This document shows, in pieces, positions 34,369-43,381 of a stretch of 64,000 bases of DNA; positions within the stretch are counted from its first letter, which is position 1, and each line of letters begins with the position of its first letter. The DNA is from Sporosarcina jeotgali (GTDB taxonomy: Bacteria > Bacillota > Bacilli > Bacillales_A > Planococcaceae): NCBI RefSeq assembly GCF_033304595.1, contig NZ_CP116341.1:1779001-1843000 (forward strand), given 5' to 3'. Under the pieces are notes generated by a model. That model saw only the letters and a list, made by a program, of their open reading frames with translations, did no database searches and was not told where the DNA came from. The position numbers and the translations under genes are program-made.

Positions 34369-34861
34369 TTGTAAAACCTCCCTTCTCCAATTCTTCCTTA
34401 AATGCTGCCAGCGCACGGGACAGGCTCATTTTCACTTTGCTCTCGGTGCAGTTTAGTATCACCGCAGTCTCTTTAGTGGAAAATTCTTGGACTTTGCGTA
34501 ACGTGATTACTTGCTGGTAACTTGGTTTTAGTTTCCCGAGTGCCTCGTAAAATTCTTTATGCTGAAAATTTAAAAGTGCAGTCTTTTCTGCGGATATATC
34601 GAGAAGATTGCAGTTGCTTGGCAGATCAATAAAGTGAGTCAATGGATGTTTCTTACGAAAATGGCTGATGACAGTCGTATAGGCAATACGGAAAATCCAA
34701 GTCTTCACAGACGATTGCTCTTTGAATTGGTGTTCTTTTGCGATCACCTTGATAAATGTCTCCTGAGCTAAGTCTTCCGCTGTCTGAACGTGTTTAACCT
34801 GCAGAAGAATATAGCTGTATACGGCATCGAAGTAGTTATCAAACCACTTGTAACTGGACAT
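34349..34861 (-). CDS. ECF-type RNA polymerase sigma factor
   Basis: 170 residues. Region 2 spans about 5-70 (YSYILLQVKHVQTAEDLAQE, TFIKVI, WIFRIAYTTVISHFRKKHPL); region 4 spans about 110-160 (LKPSYQQVITLRKVQEFSTK and ETAVILNCTESKVKMSLSRA). There is no region 1 or 3, as in extracytoplasmic-function sigmas. It lies upstream of and overlaps the membrane anti-sigma gene. A possible self-type promoter lies at 34884-34910. Confidence 0.92.
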   Translation of the reverse strand: MSSYKWFDNYFDAVYSYILLQVKHVQTAEDLAQETFIKVIAKEHQFKEQSSVKTWIFRIAYTTVISHFRKKHPLTHFIDLPSNCNLLDISAEKTALLNFQHKEFYEALGKLKPSYQQVITLRKVQEFSTKETAVILNCTESKVKMSLSRALAAFKEELEKGGFTIDTLVR

Positions 34862-34883
34862 CTTTTCACCTCTCTTATGTACT

Positions 34884-34910
34884 TAGACGCAAATTATTTA
34901 AATCGGTCAC
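34884..34910 (-). promoter_or_regulatory. Candidate ECF-type autoregulatory promoter
   Basis: On the minus strand GTGACC and CGTCTA are separated by 15 bases, the shape of ECF promoters (AAC-like -35 and CGTC-like -10), about 25 bases before the sigma gene start. Only suggestive. Confidence 0.35.
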
Positions 34911-34949
34911 TAACTAAATGATATATTCGCTTTGTTTGGTTGATGGATA

Positions 34950-34979
34950 ACAAAAAAGACATCCTATAAGGGATGCCCT
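34950..34979 (-). terminator. Intrinsic terminator after the tldE-like gene
   Basis: On the minus strand GGCATCC pairs with GGATGTC around CTTATA, followed by TTTTTTG. Confidence 0.75.
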
Positions 34980-35042
34980 GTGGATCCTATTACATGAATG
35001 ATTCTGATTGCTTTTTCCATTTGTACTTTAAACTTTTTTCTA

Positions 35043-36386
35043 TTAATCCACGGTGACCGACAATGCTTTTACTTTTACTGAAGGTGAACCATACCCGCCC
35101 GGAACGAATTTCAAATCAGCTCCCACCGATTCGATTCCATTCATATAGTCAAAGAAGTTTCCTGCAATTGTCATCTGTTTCACAGGGGAAGAGATTTTTC
35201 CATCTTTGATATAGAACCCTGATGCAGCTACTGAAAAATCACCGGATATCGTACTTGTTCCTGAGTGAAGACCAGACAATTCTGTAATCAATACCCCCTC
35301 CTCCATAGCGGCGATCAGTTCTTCCTGACTTTCTTCCCCTGGAGCAATGTATAAATTGTCAGGCGCTACGGATAACGTGCTTTTATAAGATGCTTTACTC
35401 GCATGGCCAGTTGAAGAAACACCATCTTTTTTTGCCGTTTTCCGATTATGAAGAAGGGTTTTAAGGGTGCCATTTGATATAATCATCGTTTTTTCAGTAG
35501 CTACTCCTTCACCGTCGAAGTTTTTTCCTAACAACGCTTCCGGATGAAATGGATCGTCAACAATGCTGAAGGTTTCCGCACCAATTCCTTCACCAACTTT
35601 GTCTTTCAGCAAGGACTGTTCTTTTTGCGCTTCTTCTGCCGAAAAGATCGGTGTAAATGCTGCTAACAATGAGGCAGACGCATCATGCCGCATAATGACC
35701 GGATACTTACGTGACGGGATGGATGTCTCTCCCAACTTAGAAAGCGCTTCTTCCGCAGCTTCTTTAGCAATCTCCTCGGCATTCAACGAATTGAAATCCC
35801 GTGTCAATCGAACGCCCGCACCTGTTTTCATCTCTTCCCCATCTTTTGCAACCGCGGAAACAAAAATGATGAGACCATTGGTTTTACCTTGTAATGAAAG
35901 ACCTTTATTGTTGGCAAGCACCCGCTCCTCCGTGAAGTCCTGGATCATGCAATAATTCAACGAAGTAATCCTGGAATCGTAAGCCAGCGTTTTCTTTTCC
36001 ACTTCTTTGATGAACTCGATTTTGTCAGGGATTGAAACAGCTGCAAGCTCCTCACTGTAACGGGAATGCTCCGAGTAGTGTTCACTTCCTTCAAAAATAT
36101 CTGTCCCATCATCTTCATCCAAAACGTCGGCATTCGCTTTGGCACTTTCAATTAAGAAGGAAATAGAATCCTCATCGATTTTTTCCGTATATGCATAGCC
36201 CATGCTGCCATTGTACAGACCCCTGAATCCAACACCGGCTTCTTCAGAAGTTTCATAGCTGTCTATTTCACCTTCAAATATCTTTACTTGAAACGAATTC
36301 GATTTCTCATAGTAAAATTCAGCTTCTTCAAACTTGGCATCCTGTGCTTTACTGAGTAATTCTTCCTGAAATTGTTGAATATCCAT
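35043..36386 (-). CDS. TldE/PmbA family subunit of the TldD-TldE metallopeptidase
   Basis: 447 residues, PF01523-type N-terminal domain (AEFYYEKSNSFQVKIFEGEI, GVGFRGLYNGSMGYAYTEKI) and C-terminal domain ending AGNFFDYMNGIESVGADLKF. It lacks the HExxxH zinc motif that TldD has, as expected for the TldE/PmbA partner. It follows the tldD gene by 2 bp. In other bacteria the heterodimer degrades unfolded peptides, for example in microcin maturation and antitoxin turnover. No peptide precursor gene is visible beside it. Confidence 0.92.
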   Translation of the reverse strand: MDIQQFQEELLSKAQDAKFEEAEFYYEKSNSFQVKIFEGEIDSYETSEEAGVGFRGLYNGSMGYAYTEKIDEDSISFLIESAKANADVLDEDDGTDIFEGSEHYSEHSRYSEELAAVSIPDKIEFIKEVEKKTLAYDSRITSLNYCMIQDFTEERVLANNKGLSLQGKTNGLIIFVSAVAKDGEEMKTGAGVRLTRDFNSLNAEEIAKEAAEEALSKLGETSIPSRKYPVIMRHDASASLLAAFTPIFSAEEAQKEQSLLKDKVGEGIGAETFSIVDDPFHPEALLGKNFDGEGVATEKTMIISNGTLKTLLHNRKTAKKDGVSSTGHASKASYKSTLSVAPDNLYIAPGEESQEELIAAMEEGVLITELSGLHSGTSTISGDFSVAASGFYIKDGKISSPVKQMTIAGNFFDYMNGIESVGADLKFVPGGYGSPSVKVKALSVTVD

Positions 36387-36388
36387 GG

Positions 36389-37777
36389 TTACTCCCCCTT
36401 TGTCCCACCGACAGTAATTTCACTAACACGCAACATAGGCTGCCCCACATTTACAGGGAGGCTGCCGCTGACAGACCCGCACATTCCAGCTCCATGCGCT
36501 AAGTTATTGCCGACTTTATCGACCATCTGTAACGTTTTTGCACCATTCCCAATCAGCGTGGCGCCGCGCAATGGACGATCAATCTTTCCATCCTTCACTA
36601 AGTAGGCTTCAGCAACGGCAAAGTTGTAATCCCCAGTTGCCGGATTCACTTGACCGCCGCCCATATACTTCGCGTAAATTCCATTTTCTGTTGAAGAAAT
36701 GATTTCTTCCGGTGTCGATTGTCCTGGCGCGATATACGTGTTTGTCATTCTGGAAGTAGGGTTAAATCGATACGACTGACGACGAGAAGATCCCGTTGCC
36801 TCTGTATTCATGCGACGTGCGTTAAATTTATCAATCATATAGCCTTTTAAGATTCCATTTTCAATCAATACATTTTTACGGGTTTTCTCTCCTTCATCGT
36901 CAATCGATAACGAGCCCCACTCATTAGGAAGCGTCCCATCATCGATATAGGTCACAATATCAGGTGCCACCTTTTCCCCGATTCGATTTGCAAAGACCGA
37001 GTTATTCTTTGCCACTGAAGTCGCCTCAAGGCCATGTCCGCACGCTTCATGGAAAATCACTCCACCGAATTCGTTATCGATAATCACCGGGAACTTTCCA
37101 CTTGGACACTCGTCTGCACCAAGCATCGTCACAGCAATACGGGATGCCTCGCCTGCGTAATGCTGCAAATCCAGATTTTCGATGAATTCAAAACCGGCAT
37201 GAGCACCGGGACCATAGAACCCGCTCTGCATTTCTCCGCCATCCATCGCTGTCGATTGAATCGCAAGTCTGGAATGGACACGCTGATCTTCGACAAACTT
37301 GCCTTCAGAATTTGCAATTAAGACATGCTGCTCTTCATCAACATAACGAAGCCCCACTTGCCGGATTCGCTCATCATAACTTTTGGCAATTTCGTTCGCT
37401 TTTCGCATCACTGCTACTTTCCGTGCATGCTCAACGGTTTGCGGAAGCTGGGCAATCGTATGAATCGGTTGAACAATCTCTTTTTGCAGAGGATGGATAA
37501 TTCCATTTCCGCCGCCGCTGATTGCTAAAGCAGCACGCTTTGCCGCTTCAATTAACCCTTCTTCCGTGAAATCAGAAGTATACGTATACACATTTTGAAG
37601 CCCTGAGAAAATACGGATCCCTATTCCGAAATCACGCCCCGATATACTTTTTTCAACTTTATCGCTCTGCAGCTCTATCGAATTGACAAACTTGTCTTCT
37701 ATGAAAACCTCTGAAAAATCACCGCCAGTGGATAACGCGGCTTCCAATACGTTTTCTATAATGGATTGTTTAATCAT
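36389..37777 (-). CDS. tldD: TldD zinc metallopeptidase subunit
   Basis: About 462 residues. The zinc motif HEACGHGLEATSVAKNNSVF (His-Glu-x3-His) lies near residue 245 and the C-terminal Cys ligand in HGAGMCGSVSGSLPVNVGQP; both are characteristic of TldD. FGIGIRIFSGLQNVYTYTSD lies in the N-terminal domain. The frame opens upstream, but the ATG at 37775-37777 is 8 bases from GGAGGGGG and yields MIKQSIIENV. Forms a two-gene operon with tldE. Confidence 0.95.
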   Translation of the reverse strand: MIKQSIIENVLEAALSTGGDFSEVFIEDKFVNSIELQSDKVEKSISGRDFGIGIRIFSGLQNVYTYTSDFTEEGLIEAAKRAALAISGGGNGIIHPLQKEIVQPIHTIAQLPQTVEHARKVAVMRKANEIAKSYDERIRQVGLRYVDEEQHVLIANSEGKFVEDQRVHSRLAIQSTAMDGGEMQSGFYGPGAHAGFEFIENLDLQHYAGEASRIAVTMLGADECPSGKFPVIIDNEFGGVIFHEACGHGLEATSVAKNNSVFANRIGEKVAPDIVTYIDDGTLPNEWGSLSIDDEGEKTRKNVLIENGILKGYMIDKFNARRMNTEATGSSRRQSYRFNPTSRMTNTYIAPGQSTPEEIISSTENGIYAKYMGGGQVNPATGDYNFAVAEAYLVKDGKIDRPLRGATLIGNGAKTLQMVDKVGNNLAHGAGMCGSVSGSLPVNVGQPMLRVSEITVGGTKGE

Positions 37778-37937
37778 TTCCCATTCCCCCTCCATTTGGA
37801 TTATAACCTATATTTTGTTAGAATACATTGATTTAGATAACTATTCAGTTTTTGGTATTGTTACTGCCAGTTCAATATAAAATTTACTCCCCTAGGATAA
37901 ATCGTTAACGGATATCAGCACACTTTGCTTCACATGA

Positions 37938-37967
37938 AAATAGCTGCCTTCATGGCAGGCAGCTTTC
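37938..37967. terminator. Stem-loop between tldD promoter region and 38112 gene
   Basis: AGCTGCCT pairs with AGGCAGCT around a 7-base loop; the tracts on either side are weak. It may be a terminator for an earlier transcript or just a hairpin. Confidence 0.4.
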
Positions 37968-38111
37968 CATTGTATTCTTGCGACCCTCTTAATATTCAAA
38001 ATGGAATGCAATAAAAAATCTTTAATTCTTAAACCAGAAACGACATTCGTTTTAGATAGTCGTTCTATCGTATATACTTAGAATTATAATTTCACTACGG
38101 AGGATCAGATT

Positions 38112-38408
38112 ATGGAATTTAAAAATATCGATGAGCAAATCATTCAGAAATATAAAGAAGATGAAACGCTTATGGTCCGCCTATTTGTTCAATGGTGCGC
38201 GAACTTTGACCTGGACCCTCAAGTTCTATATCACAGGGCGTACCCGGCACAGTCAATAAATGTACTTTTGAAAGAAGTGATAGAAAGTGATGATGGATTT
38301 GACGAACTTCATATCGGCAATGAAACGATGCTCGATGTTCTCCAAATGTTTGGAAACGACGACCTTGCATTTGTAGTGGCGGATGAAATTCAACGCCTGG
38401 AAAAATAA
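38112..38408 (+). CDS. Small conserved hypothetical protein
   Basis: 98 residues, acidic, soluble and helical: DEQIIQKYKEDETLMVRLFV, then QWCANFDLDPQVLYHRAYPA and FGNDDLAFVVADEIQRLEK. Such short proteins occur in bacilli without known role. CGGAGGATC precedes the ATG. A terminator lies at 38552-38593. Confidence 0.75.
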   Translation: MEFKNIDEQIIQKYKEDETLMVRLFVQWCANFDLDPQVLYHRAYPAQSINVLLKEVIESDDGFDELHIGNETMLDVLQMFGNDDLAFVVADEIQRLEK

Positions 38409-38550
38409 TAGGTGATGGCAGCTGTCACCTTGTTACACTTCGTCTCCCACCCGAAAATTACCAAAGAAGACATATCACCCGCTGCTTATCAGTTTTCCAA
38501 TGGGGGAACGTTAAGATAGTTCAGACTCACCGCGTTAAAGTGAATAAAGA

Positions 38551-38596
38551 TAAAAGCCTACTCCTCTATATCAGATATGAGGAGTAGGCTTTTTAT
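38551..38596. terminator. Strong bidirectional terminator
   Basis: AAAAGCCTACTCCTC pairs perfectly with GAGGAGTAGGCTTTT around 12 bases. It lies between convergent genes and serves both. Confidence 0.9.
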
Positions 38597-38600
38597 TAAT

Positions 38601-39275
38601 TCAGTCCATTAAAACTGATGAAATTGTATTCGTCTCCGTATTCACTGTAATCGTCATTGAGTTACACACACTAGCAAAAGCCTGTACTGCAGTCCTCTCT
38701 CTAAATGATTCATCAAATTCCCATTCACTTGGCATTACTACAAAGTATCCAGAAGCAGAGATGAAAGAGGCTTTAAAAAAAGTCCACAGCGAATGAACAT
38801 CATATTCCACCAACTTCTGAACAGCGTCGAGATTCACTTTATATTCTTTTATCGTGAAATCCCCACCCCATTCCGCAGTACTCGTGCCGTAAACATCAGC
38901 TACGATGGGATTTAGTAGTTCATTATTTAATAAGTTTATGAACTGTGTTGTGGAACTTTCTATTACGTTTTGCATGCTTAACATGACTTGACCATCAGCT
39001 GTAATTTTTGAAATCCCATTGAAATGCGGAGCAATTTCTTCCATAACTTGATCATGGATAATACGATCCATTATAGGAATATCTAAAACTCCATTTGATT
39101 CGATTAAAACAAAGGGAGCCAAAAAGTACTGCGCTAGTGGTGATAAATGTTGTTCACATGGCTTTTTAACAATCAATTTCTCGATTACTATTTTAGGCGG
39201 CTTAGAATTCTCATTGAATTCCAAATCAAGGGTTTCAATATTATCGTTTGACTGTATCTCTTCAAATAAATTCAT
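38601..39275 (-). CDS. Hypothetical protein, family not recognised
   Basis: 224 residues without signal peptide or membrane helix. A mixed alpha/beta sequence with a hydrophobic stretch AQYFLAPFVLIESNGVLDIP and a C-terminal part ending MTITVNTETNTISSVLMD. AAAGGAAC precedes the ATG. Nothing in the sequence indicates function; neighbours are equally obscure. Confidence 0.65.
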   Translation of the reverse strand: MNLFEEIQSNDNIETLDLEFNENSKPPKIVIEKLIVKKPCEQHLSPLAQYFLAPFVLIESNGVLDIPIMDRIIHDQVMEEIAPHFNGISKITADGQVMLSMQNVIESSTTQFINLLNNELLNPIVADVYGTSTAEWGGDFTIKEYKVNLDAVQKLVEYDVHSLWTFFKASFISASGYFVVMPSEWEFDESFRERTAVQAFASVCNSMTITVNTETNTISSVLMD

Positions 39276-39400
39276 ACTAGTTCCTTTCTAGACTTTCAAA
39301 TTAGAAAGGAAATTTCTTGTGCACCAAAGTAAAGAACTTCCCTCTATTTTAAAAGTCGTTTTATTTTAAAATCTTTTCCAGTTACGATTTCTTAAAAGTT

Positions 39401-39430
39401 CCAAAGAAAAATGGGCTGTTTGAAGTTCAG
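39401..39430. repeat. Degenerate GC-rich cassette-like motif, copy 8
   Basis: CCAAAGAAAAATGGGCTGTT, then TGAAGTTCAG. It matches copies 2 and 4 (AATGGCCCGTTTGATGTAC) with two changes in the core. It lies past the stop of the 39465-40064 gene. A weaker relative is GATGGCAGCCCGAATGAAAT at about 41399. Confidence 0.35.
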
Positions 39431-39464
39431 CTACTTAGCATATATAGCCCCATTCTTTTAGTGT

Positions 39465-40064
39465 CTATTTGGCTGCCCAAAACACTAGACCTGCTAAAAA
39501 AACCGTCATAATCACAGCGATGATTATACTTCCAAGGGTCCCAAAATTAATAATAGGACTGCTAATATTTTGATTTAGATACACTATGCCAAATGAAATA
39601 GCAGATATTAATATCACCAATCCAAGAAATAAAATAGCACGCTTTACAGGCATATACTTTTTTATTATAGTACATTTTAAGTATGCAAAAGCGAATAATA
39701 AAAACATACTGCTAATCACAATATGACTAACAATATCCAAGACTGAATACGACAGATCTAGTGTTAATATGTCCGGGAAAAGCATAAATGTAAATGACCC
39801 GAAGATGATTAAACATATATACTTGAACCAGCTTTTATTATCAGTTGTTAACTCCCCCGAAACCATTTCCATATATTCTTTCGGAGACGATCCAACAATT
39901 TTTTCAATGGTCTTGCCATTCTGTTCCGCTTCATATAAGTGATCTTCCAAATCATTTACAATATCATTCACGTCATCTAAACTTTTTTTGCTTGTTATTA
40001 AGTAAACACGTAGATCCTCTAAAAACTTTTTGCTTTTTCTAGACAGTGCGAACTCACTACTCAT
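39465..40064 (-). CDS. HAAS/DUF1700-like membrane protein paired with PadR regulator
   Basis: 199 residues. N-terminal soluble part: SRKSKKFLEDLRVYL, DVNDIVNDLEDHLYEAEQNG and IVGSSPKEYMEMVSGEL, a helical HAAS-type domain typical of proteins encoded after PadR regulators. Four hydrophobic helices follow (about 80-198). It overlaps the padR stop by 8 bp, so the two are translationally coupled. Likely a membrane sensor or partner for the regulator, by analogy. Confidence 0.75.
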   Translation of the reverse strand: MSSEFALSRKSKKFLEDLRVYLITSKKSLDDVNDIVNDLEDHLYEAEQNGKTIEKIVGSSPKEYMEMVSGELTTDNKSWFKYICLIIFGSFTFMLFPDILTLDLSYSVLDIVSHIVISSMFLLFAFAYLKCTIIKKYMPVKRAILFLGLVILISAISFGIVYLNQNISSPIINFGTLGSIIIAVIMTVFLAGLVFWAAK

Positions 40065-40407
40065 TTTTTCCCTCTCCTTCTGTATCTGTTATGGAATATA
40101 AAACGTTGTTTACATTGACTTGCAATATATTCCACCGATTATGAAAATTACCTAATTCTATTTCTCCCTTGGGAGTTAAAGTATAATACTTTCTTTTAGG
40201 ACCAGCAGTAGACTTCTTTAAAGTAGATGTAACAAGTTCTTCTTTTTGCATACGCAATAACAATGGATAAATTGTACCTTCACTAAAAGAATCAAATCCG
40301 AAATCCTCCAACTTCTCTGCCAGTTCATAACCATAAACTTCCCCCTTTTGTATGATAGCTAATAAGCACCCATCAATGATTCCTTTCAACATCTGTGTTG
40401 ATGACAA
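40057..40407 (-). CDS. PadR family transcriptional regulator
   Basis: About 116 residues. Winged helix: MLKGIIDGCLLAIIQKGEVY, GYELAEKLEDFGFDSFSEGT, IYPLLLRMQKEELV and KYYTLTPKGEIELGNF, all family consensus blocks. The frame opens at ATG 40440; the TTG at 40405-40407 is 7 bases behind GGAGGGG and is the probable start. It likely represses its own two-gene operon in response to an unknown signal. Confidence 0.9.
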   Translation of the reverse strand: MSSTQMLKGIIDGCLLAIIQKGEVYGYELAEKLEDFGFDSFSEGTIYPLLLRMQKEELVTSTLKKSTAGPKRKYYTLTPKGEIELGNFHNRWNILQVNVNNVLYSITDTEGEGKNE

Positions 40408-40545
40408 ACTAATTCCCCTCCTCTTTACCTTGTATAACATGAGTAATGAGCATAATATTTTTCAATGCATGATAGTGTCTTCATGATAATACAAACTAAC
40501 TTGCTATGCAAGACAATCGAGCGACCTAAAAATCTAAAGTTGTCT

Positions 40546-41058
40546 TTAAGAAGACAACCTGTATTGTATTAACCTAGTTTCAACACCTAAGTATTCCTCA
40601 GTACCCATTCTGCCAACTTCCTTAAATCCTATTCTTTCCAGCATCTTACTAGCTCGCATATTCGTCTCGTTTGTTTCAGCATGAAAAATTGTAATCCCAA
40701 AGCGGTCAGATGCATGATCCATCATGCACAGACAGGAATTATATCCAATTCCCTTTCCCCATAGCGTACTGTCACCAATTGCAATTCCCAATTCCGCTTA
40801 GTTATTTTTAATATGAGCTAAGTCTGCATATCCAATTAACTCATTTTCAAAATCGATTCCCAACCGAATAGAATCTTCGGCTAGATGATTTACACAATGC
40901 AGCCACCATTTATATAGTTCTTGCTCGTCTCTATGTAACTCCCAGTCGTTTGCCAAACAAAATGCGTCGTTTTTACTCCATTTCAGAACGTTAGGAAAGT
41001 CTTCCAAAATTATTGATCTAAGTTTTATAGAATTACTGGCATTGTCTTCAAAAGTCAT
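40546..41058 (-). pseudogene. GNAT family N-acetyltransferase interrupted by one in-frame TAA
   Basis: First half (41058 down to 40801): IKLRSIILEDFPNVLKWSKN ... ENELIGYADLAHIKNN. A TAA at 40798-40800 follows, then the same frame continues AELGIAIGDSTLWGKGIG, FHAETNETNMRASKMLERIG and FKEVGRMGTEEYLGVETRLI. Together this is one complete GNAT domain of about 170 residues, with the acetyl-CoA loop GKGIGYNSC, similar to RimJ/RimL. No frameshift is needed; one base change (for example CAA to TAA) explains it. AGAGGGGAAC precedes the ATG. Confidence 0.88.
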
Positions 41059-41122
41059 AAGTTCCCCTCTTCTACTAAAATGATGGCTTAATTCACAGAC
41101 TAGATTTGCATCAAAACATTAG

Positions 41123-41365
41123 TTAACTGCCATCTCTACTGCGGGCAGACTTTTTCTTGTCTTTAAGATCCAAATAAGCACTGTATCCAAAGTAAACCAG
41201 CAATCCGCTCCAGAAAACAATCGCTGAAGAGAATAGTTCCTTTTCCACTAACAAATAGAAAAAAAAGTTAATGAATGATACGATCATATACGTATAAAAA
41301 CCAAGCAAAACCGCTCTTATGCTATTCTTTTTTTCCTTTTCGTTCATCCGTCGGAAAAACATCAT
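41123..41365 (-). CDS. Small membrane protein of unknown function
   Basis: 80 residues: a basic start (MMFFRRMNEKEKKNSIRAVL), two hydrophobic helices (about 17-38 and 46-63) and a basic tail KDKKKSARSRDGS. AAGAGGGGAG precedes the ATG. No family recognised. Confidence 0.65.
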   Translation of the reverse strand: MMFFRRMNEKEKKNSIRAVLLGFYTYMIVSFINFFFYLLVEKELFSSAIVFWSGLLVYFGYSAYLDLKDKKKSARSRDGS

Positions 41366-41770
41366 GTAACTCCCCTCTTCTTTAAATCACCACTAGCCGA
41401 TGGCAGCCCGAATGAAATATTCTTAACCAATTAGTTTAAATAGATTGCTCTCAAGCCTTATGCAGTTCCTAGTTTGACCCATTCAAGTGAAAGAATCTGT
41501 TTGTATGTAAACTAGTCAAGTTTGTATACCAAGTATAACATTCCCAATTCTGAAAAGTGCATTATCTAGTGACGATTATCAATTTGTCAATCATCGCTAA
41601 AGACACATCAAGAATTATCCGTATTGTTGTGCGCCATCACTGATTTGCTGTTTGTGTATTGAATACATTTACTGCGGACTTAATGCAGTCAGTATCTAAG
41701 TTAACAGTTGCATGTTTTTTTCTGCAACAAAAAAACGCCATGGCAGGCGTTCAAATAAAACAAACTAGTT
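41366..41770. other. Gene-free stretch with a terminator at its lower end
   Basis: The stem AACGCC/GGCGTT at 41734-41751, followed on the minus strand by TTTTTTTG, ends the gene at 41771-42208. A weak relative of the GC-rich motif (GATGGCAGCCCGAATGAAAT) lies at about 41399-41418. The remaining 300 bp are AT-rich and show no gene. Confidence 0.55.
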
Positions 41771-42208
41771 TTAACCATATTTAGAAAGCTGTGATTCTAA
41801 TTCAGAATTCAGTTCGTTGACTTCATCTAAATAGTGACCCAACATCGATTTCAAATACAGCAATCCGTCCATAGCAGTCGGGAAATACCCTTCTTCCACT
41901 ATGTGTGAAATCGTTGTATGTACTTCTTCCTTATTTCTAAGATTGATCTTTAGAATTCCACTTTTAACATCGTATACCATCAAATCATAATCGGTTTTAT
42001 TAAATCCCAGTATTGGACCTCTGCTCGTGTGGAGCTGGATCGAAGGATGCGTAAATATCAAGTTTTTCTTATGATACCACTCAATCAGGTCTTTAGATTT
42101 CTCTAAAAGGGCAGCAAGTACATCTTCTTGCTGTTGCTGCAATTCTTTTACCTGATTTGAAATCCGTTCGTATTCAATGAACTGAGCATCTAAATCTTCA
42201 ACTGTCAT
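41771..42208 (-). CDS. Coiled-coil hypothetical protein
   Basis: 145 residues, soluble. Residues 8-40 (YERISNQVKELQQQQEDVLA) and 125-145 (LDEVNELNSELESQLSKYG) look like coiled coils flanking a small globular part (IQLHTSRGPILGFNKTDYDL). GAGGGAGATG precedes the ATG. Function unknown. Confidence 0.7.
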   Translation of the reverse strand: MTVEDLDAQFIEYERISNQVKELQQQQEDVLAALLEKSKDLIEWYHKKNLIFTHPSIQLHTSRGPILGFNKTDYDLMVYDVKSGILKINLRNKEEVHTTISHIVEEGYFPTAMDGLLYLKSMLGHYLDEVNELNSELESQLSKYG

Positions 42209-42357
42209 CTAATCACATCTCCCTCTCCGTCACTGTCGAATTTTATTACCATTCGACAAATCGCGACGAAATCCTTCAATCCTATTTAAGGATTGGCATA
42301 AGAGATTCGTGTTTTTTTAACGAAACATGAAGGTTCTGCAAAGAAGCTATTTATTAA

Positions 42358-42675
42358 TCATTCCTCAATCTTTTTCTTTAAATTAAAACGTTCCACTCGA
42401 TCTGCAAGACCTGCATCCAGCAGCGCCTCAACTTCAATTTTTCCAAACAGGTCAAAATGGGGGTAGTCTTTTTTATAGTCAATCCATTCAGGCTTTAACC
42501 CATAGGTTTGTCCCCACTCCATCAGCAGATCAATATCCGCACAGCCAACCTTCGTCACTGTATTGCATCCTGGAAAACGGTCATCGATCCAGTAATGGGT
42601 AAGAAAGGCTATCTCACCAGCACGAACTGCTTCTTTCCAAGCTCTCAATTCTGTACGATTAGTTCCGAACGCCAT
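42358..42675 (-). CDS. YneQ-like conserved protein
   Basis: About 105 residues: ELRAWKEAVRAGEIAFLTHY, WIDDRFPGCNTVTKVGCADI, YGLKPEWIDYKKDYPHFDLF and ADRVERFNLK. This pattern is that of the small Bacillus protein YneQ, whose role is unknown. The frame starts at 42729, but ATG 42673-42675 sits 8 bases after GGAGG and gives MAFGTNRTEL. The conserved His, Cys and Asp residues could bind metal, but that is speculation. Confidence 0.8.
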   Translation of the reverse strand: MAFGTNRTELRAWKEAVRAGEIAFLTHYWIDDRFPGCNTVTKVGCADIDLLMEWGQTYGLKPEWIDYKKDYPHFDLFGKIEVEALLDAGLADRVERFNLKKKIEE

Positions 42676-42834
42676 CAGAAGGGCCTCCGTAAATTTCCTT
42701 TTCTTGTTTGTTGATAAACATAACATCACCTCTGCTCACCATTATACAAAAGAGGTCTGTCTATTACAGTTCAGGCAGCTTGTAGATGCGAAGTATGCTC
42801 TGTAACTGTTCCTGTGCAGTTCATTTCAAGTTTT

Positions 42835-43182
42835 TCACTTGGCCTTCAAACTGAACAAAATGAGAGAAATTCCTGCAAACAGACATACCATCCTCGTCAA
42901 AGAGATCTTTTCAGTGAGTCCGCTGAGTGCAAGTCCTGTTGTGACAATCAAGATAACCGGACCAACTAGAGCCAGCATGCTGTTAATGTAGAAAGCCTTT
43001 TCCAAGTCATTGAATTTGTACATTAATGCAGCAGCCGATATTTCAATACTCCCCGAAATCACTCGTAACAATATGATAAAAAGTAACGCCCTCTCAATAA
43101 CTCCAATCACATCCTCGGTTGTATTCAGACCAATATATGCAACCTGTCCAATTATTATTTGAAGGAACGTGGAATCGGTCAT
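42835..43182 (-). CDS. YqhV-like (DUF2619) membrane protein
   Basis: About 115 residues with three or four hydrophobic helices. LRVISGSIEISAAALMYKFN, DLEKAFYINSMLALVGPVIL and IVTTGLALSGL match the YqhV/DUF2619 family, here with an N-terminal extension. The ATG at 43180-43182 lies behind AAAGG; the earlier in-frame start at 43203 is poorly spaced. In B. subtilis yqhV lies near sporulation genes; here the context gives nothing. Confidence 0.75.
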   Translation of the reverse strand: MTDSTFLQIIIGQVAYIGLNTTEDVIGVIERALLFIILLRVISGSIEISAAALMYKFNDLEKAFYINSMLALVGPVILIVTTGLALSGLTEKISLTRMVCLFAGISLILFSLKAK

Positions 43183-43237
43183 ACTGGATAACCTTTCAAA
43201 CAATCAGTTGCTAATTTCAACTTCACCATATAATGCA

Positions 43238-43266
43238 AAAAAACGCTGACTCATCACCAGCGCTTT
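43238..43266 (-). terminator. Stem-loop terminator upstream of the YqhV-like gene
   Basis: On the minus strand a stem of CGCTG/CAGCG is followed by TTTTTTTGC. It would end a transcript entering from above 43266. The nearest gene in that direction is 43382-43906. Confidence 0.65.
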
Positions 43267-43381
43267 CAAGTTTAAGTTTTCAATTTACTTCAATTCCCTT
43301 ATCGCACTACCATTAAGGTCAAACATCAACAGATTTAATATAGCTTTTCCATAATAAATTTCAAACCATTTACACTCACTT

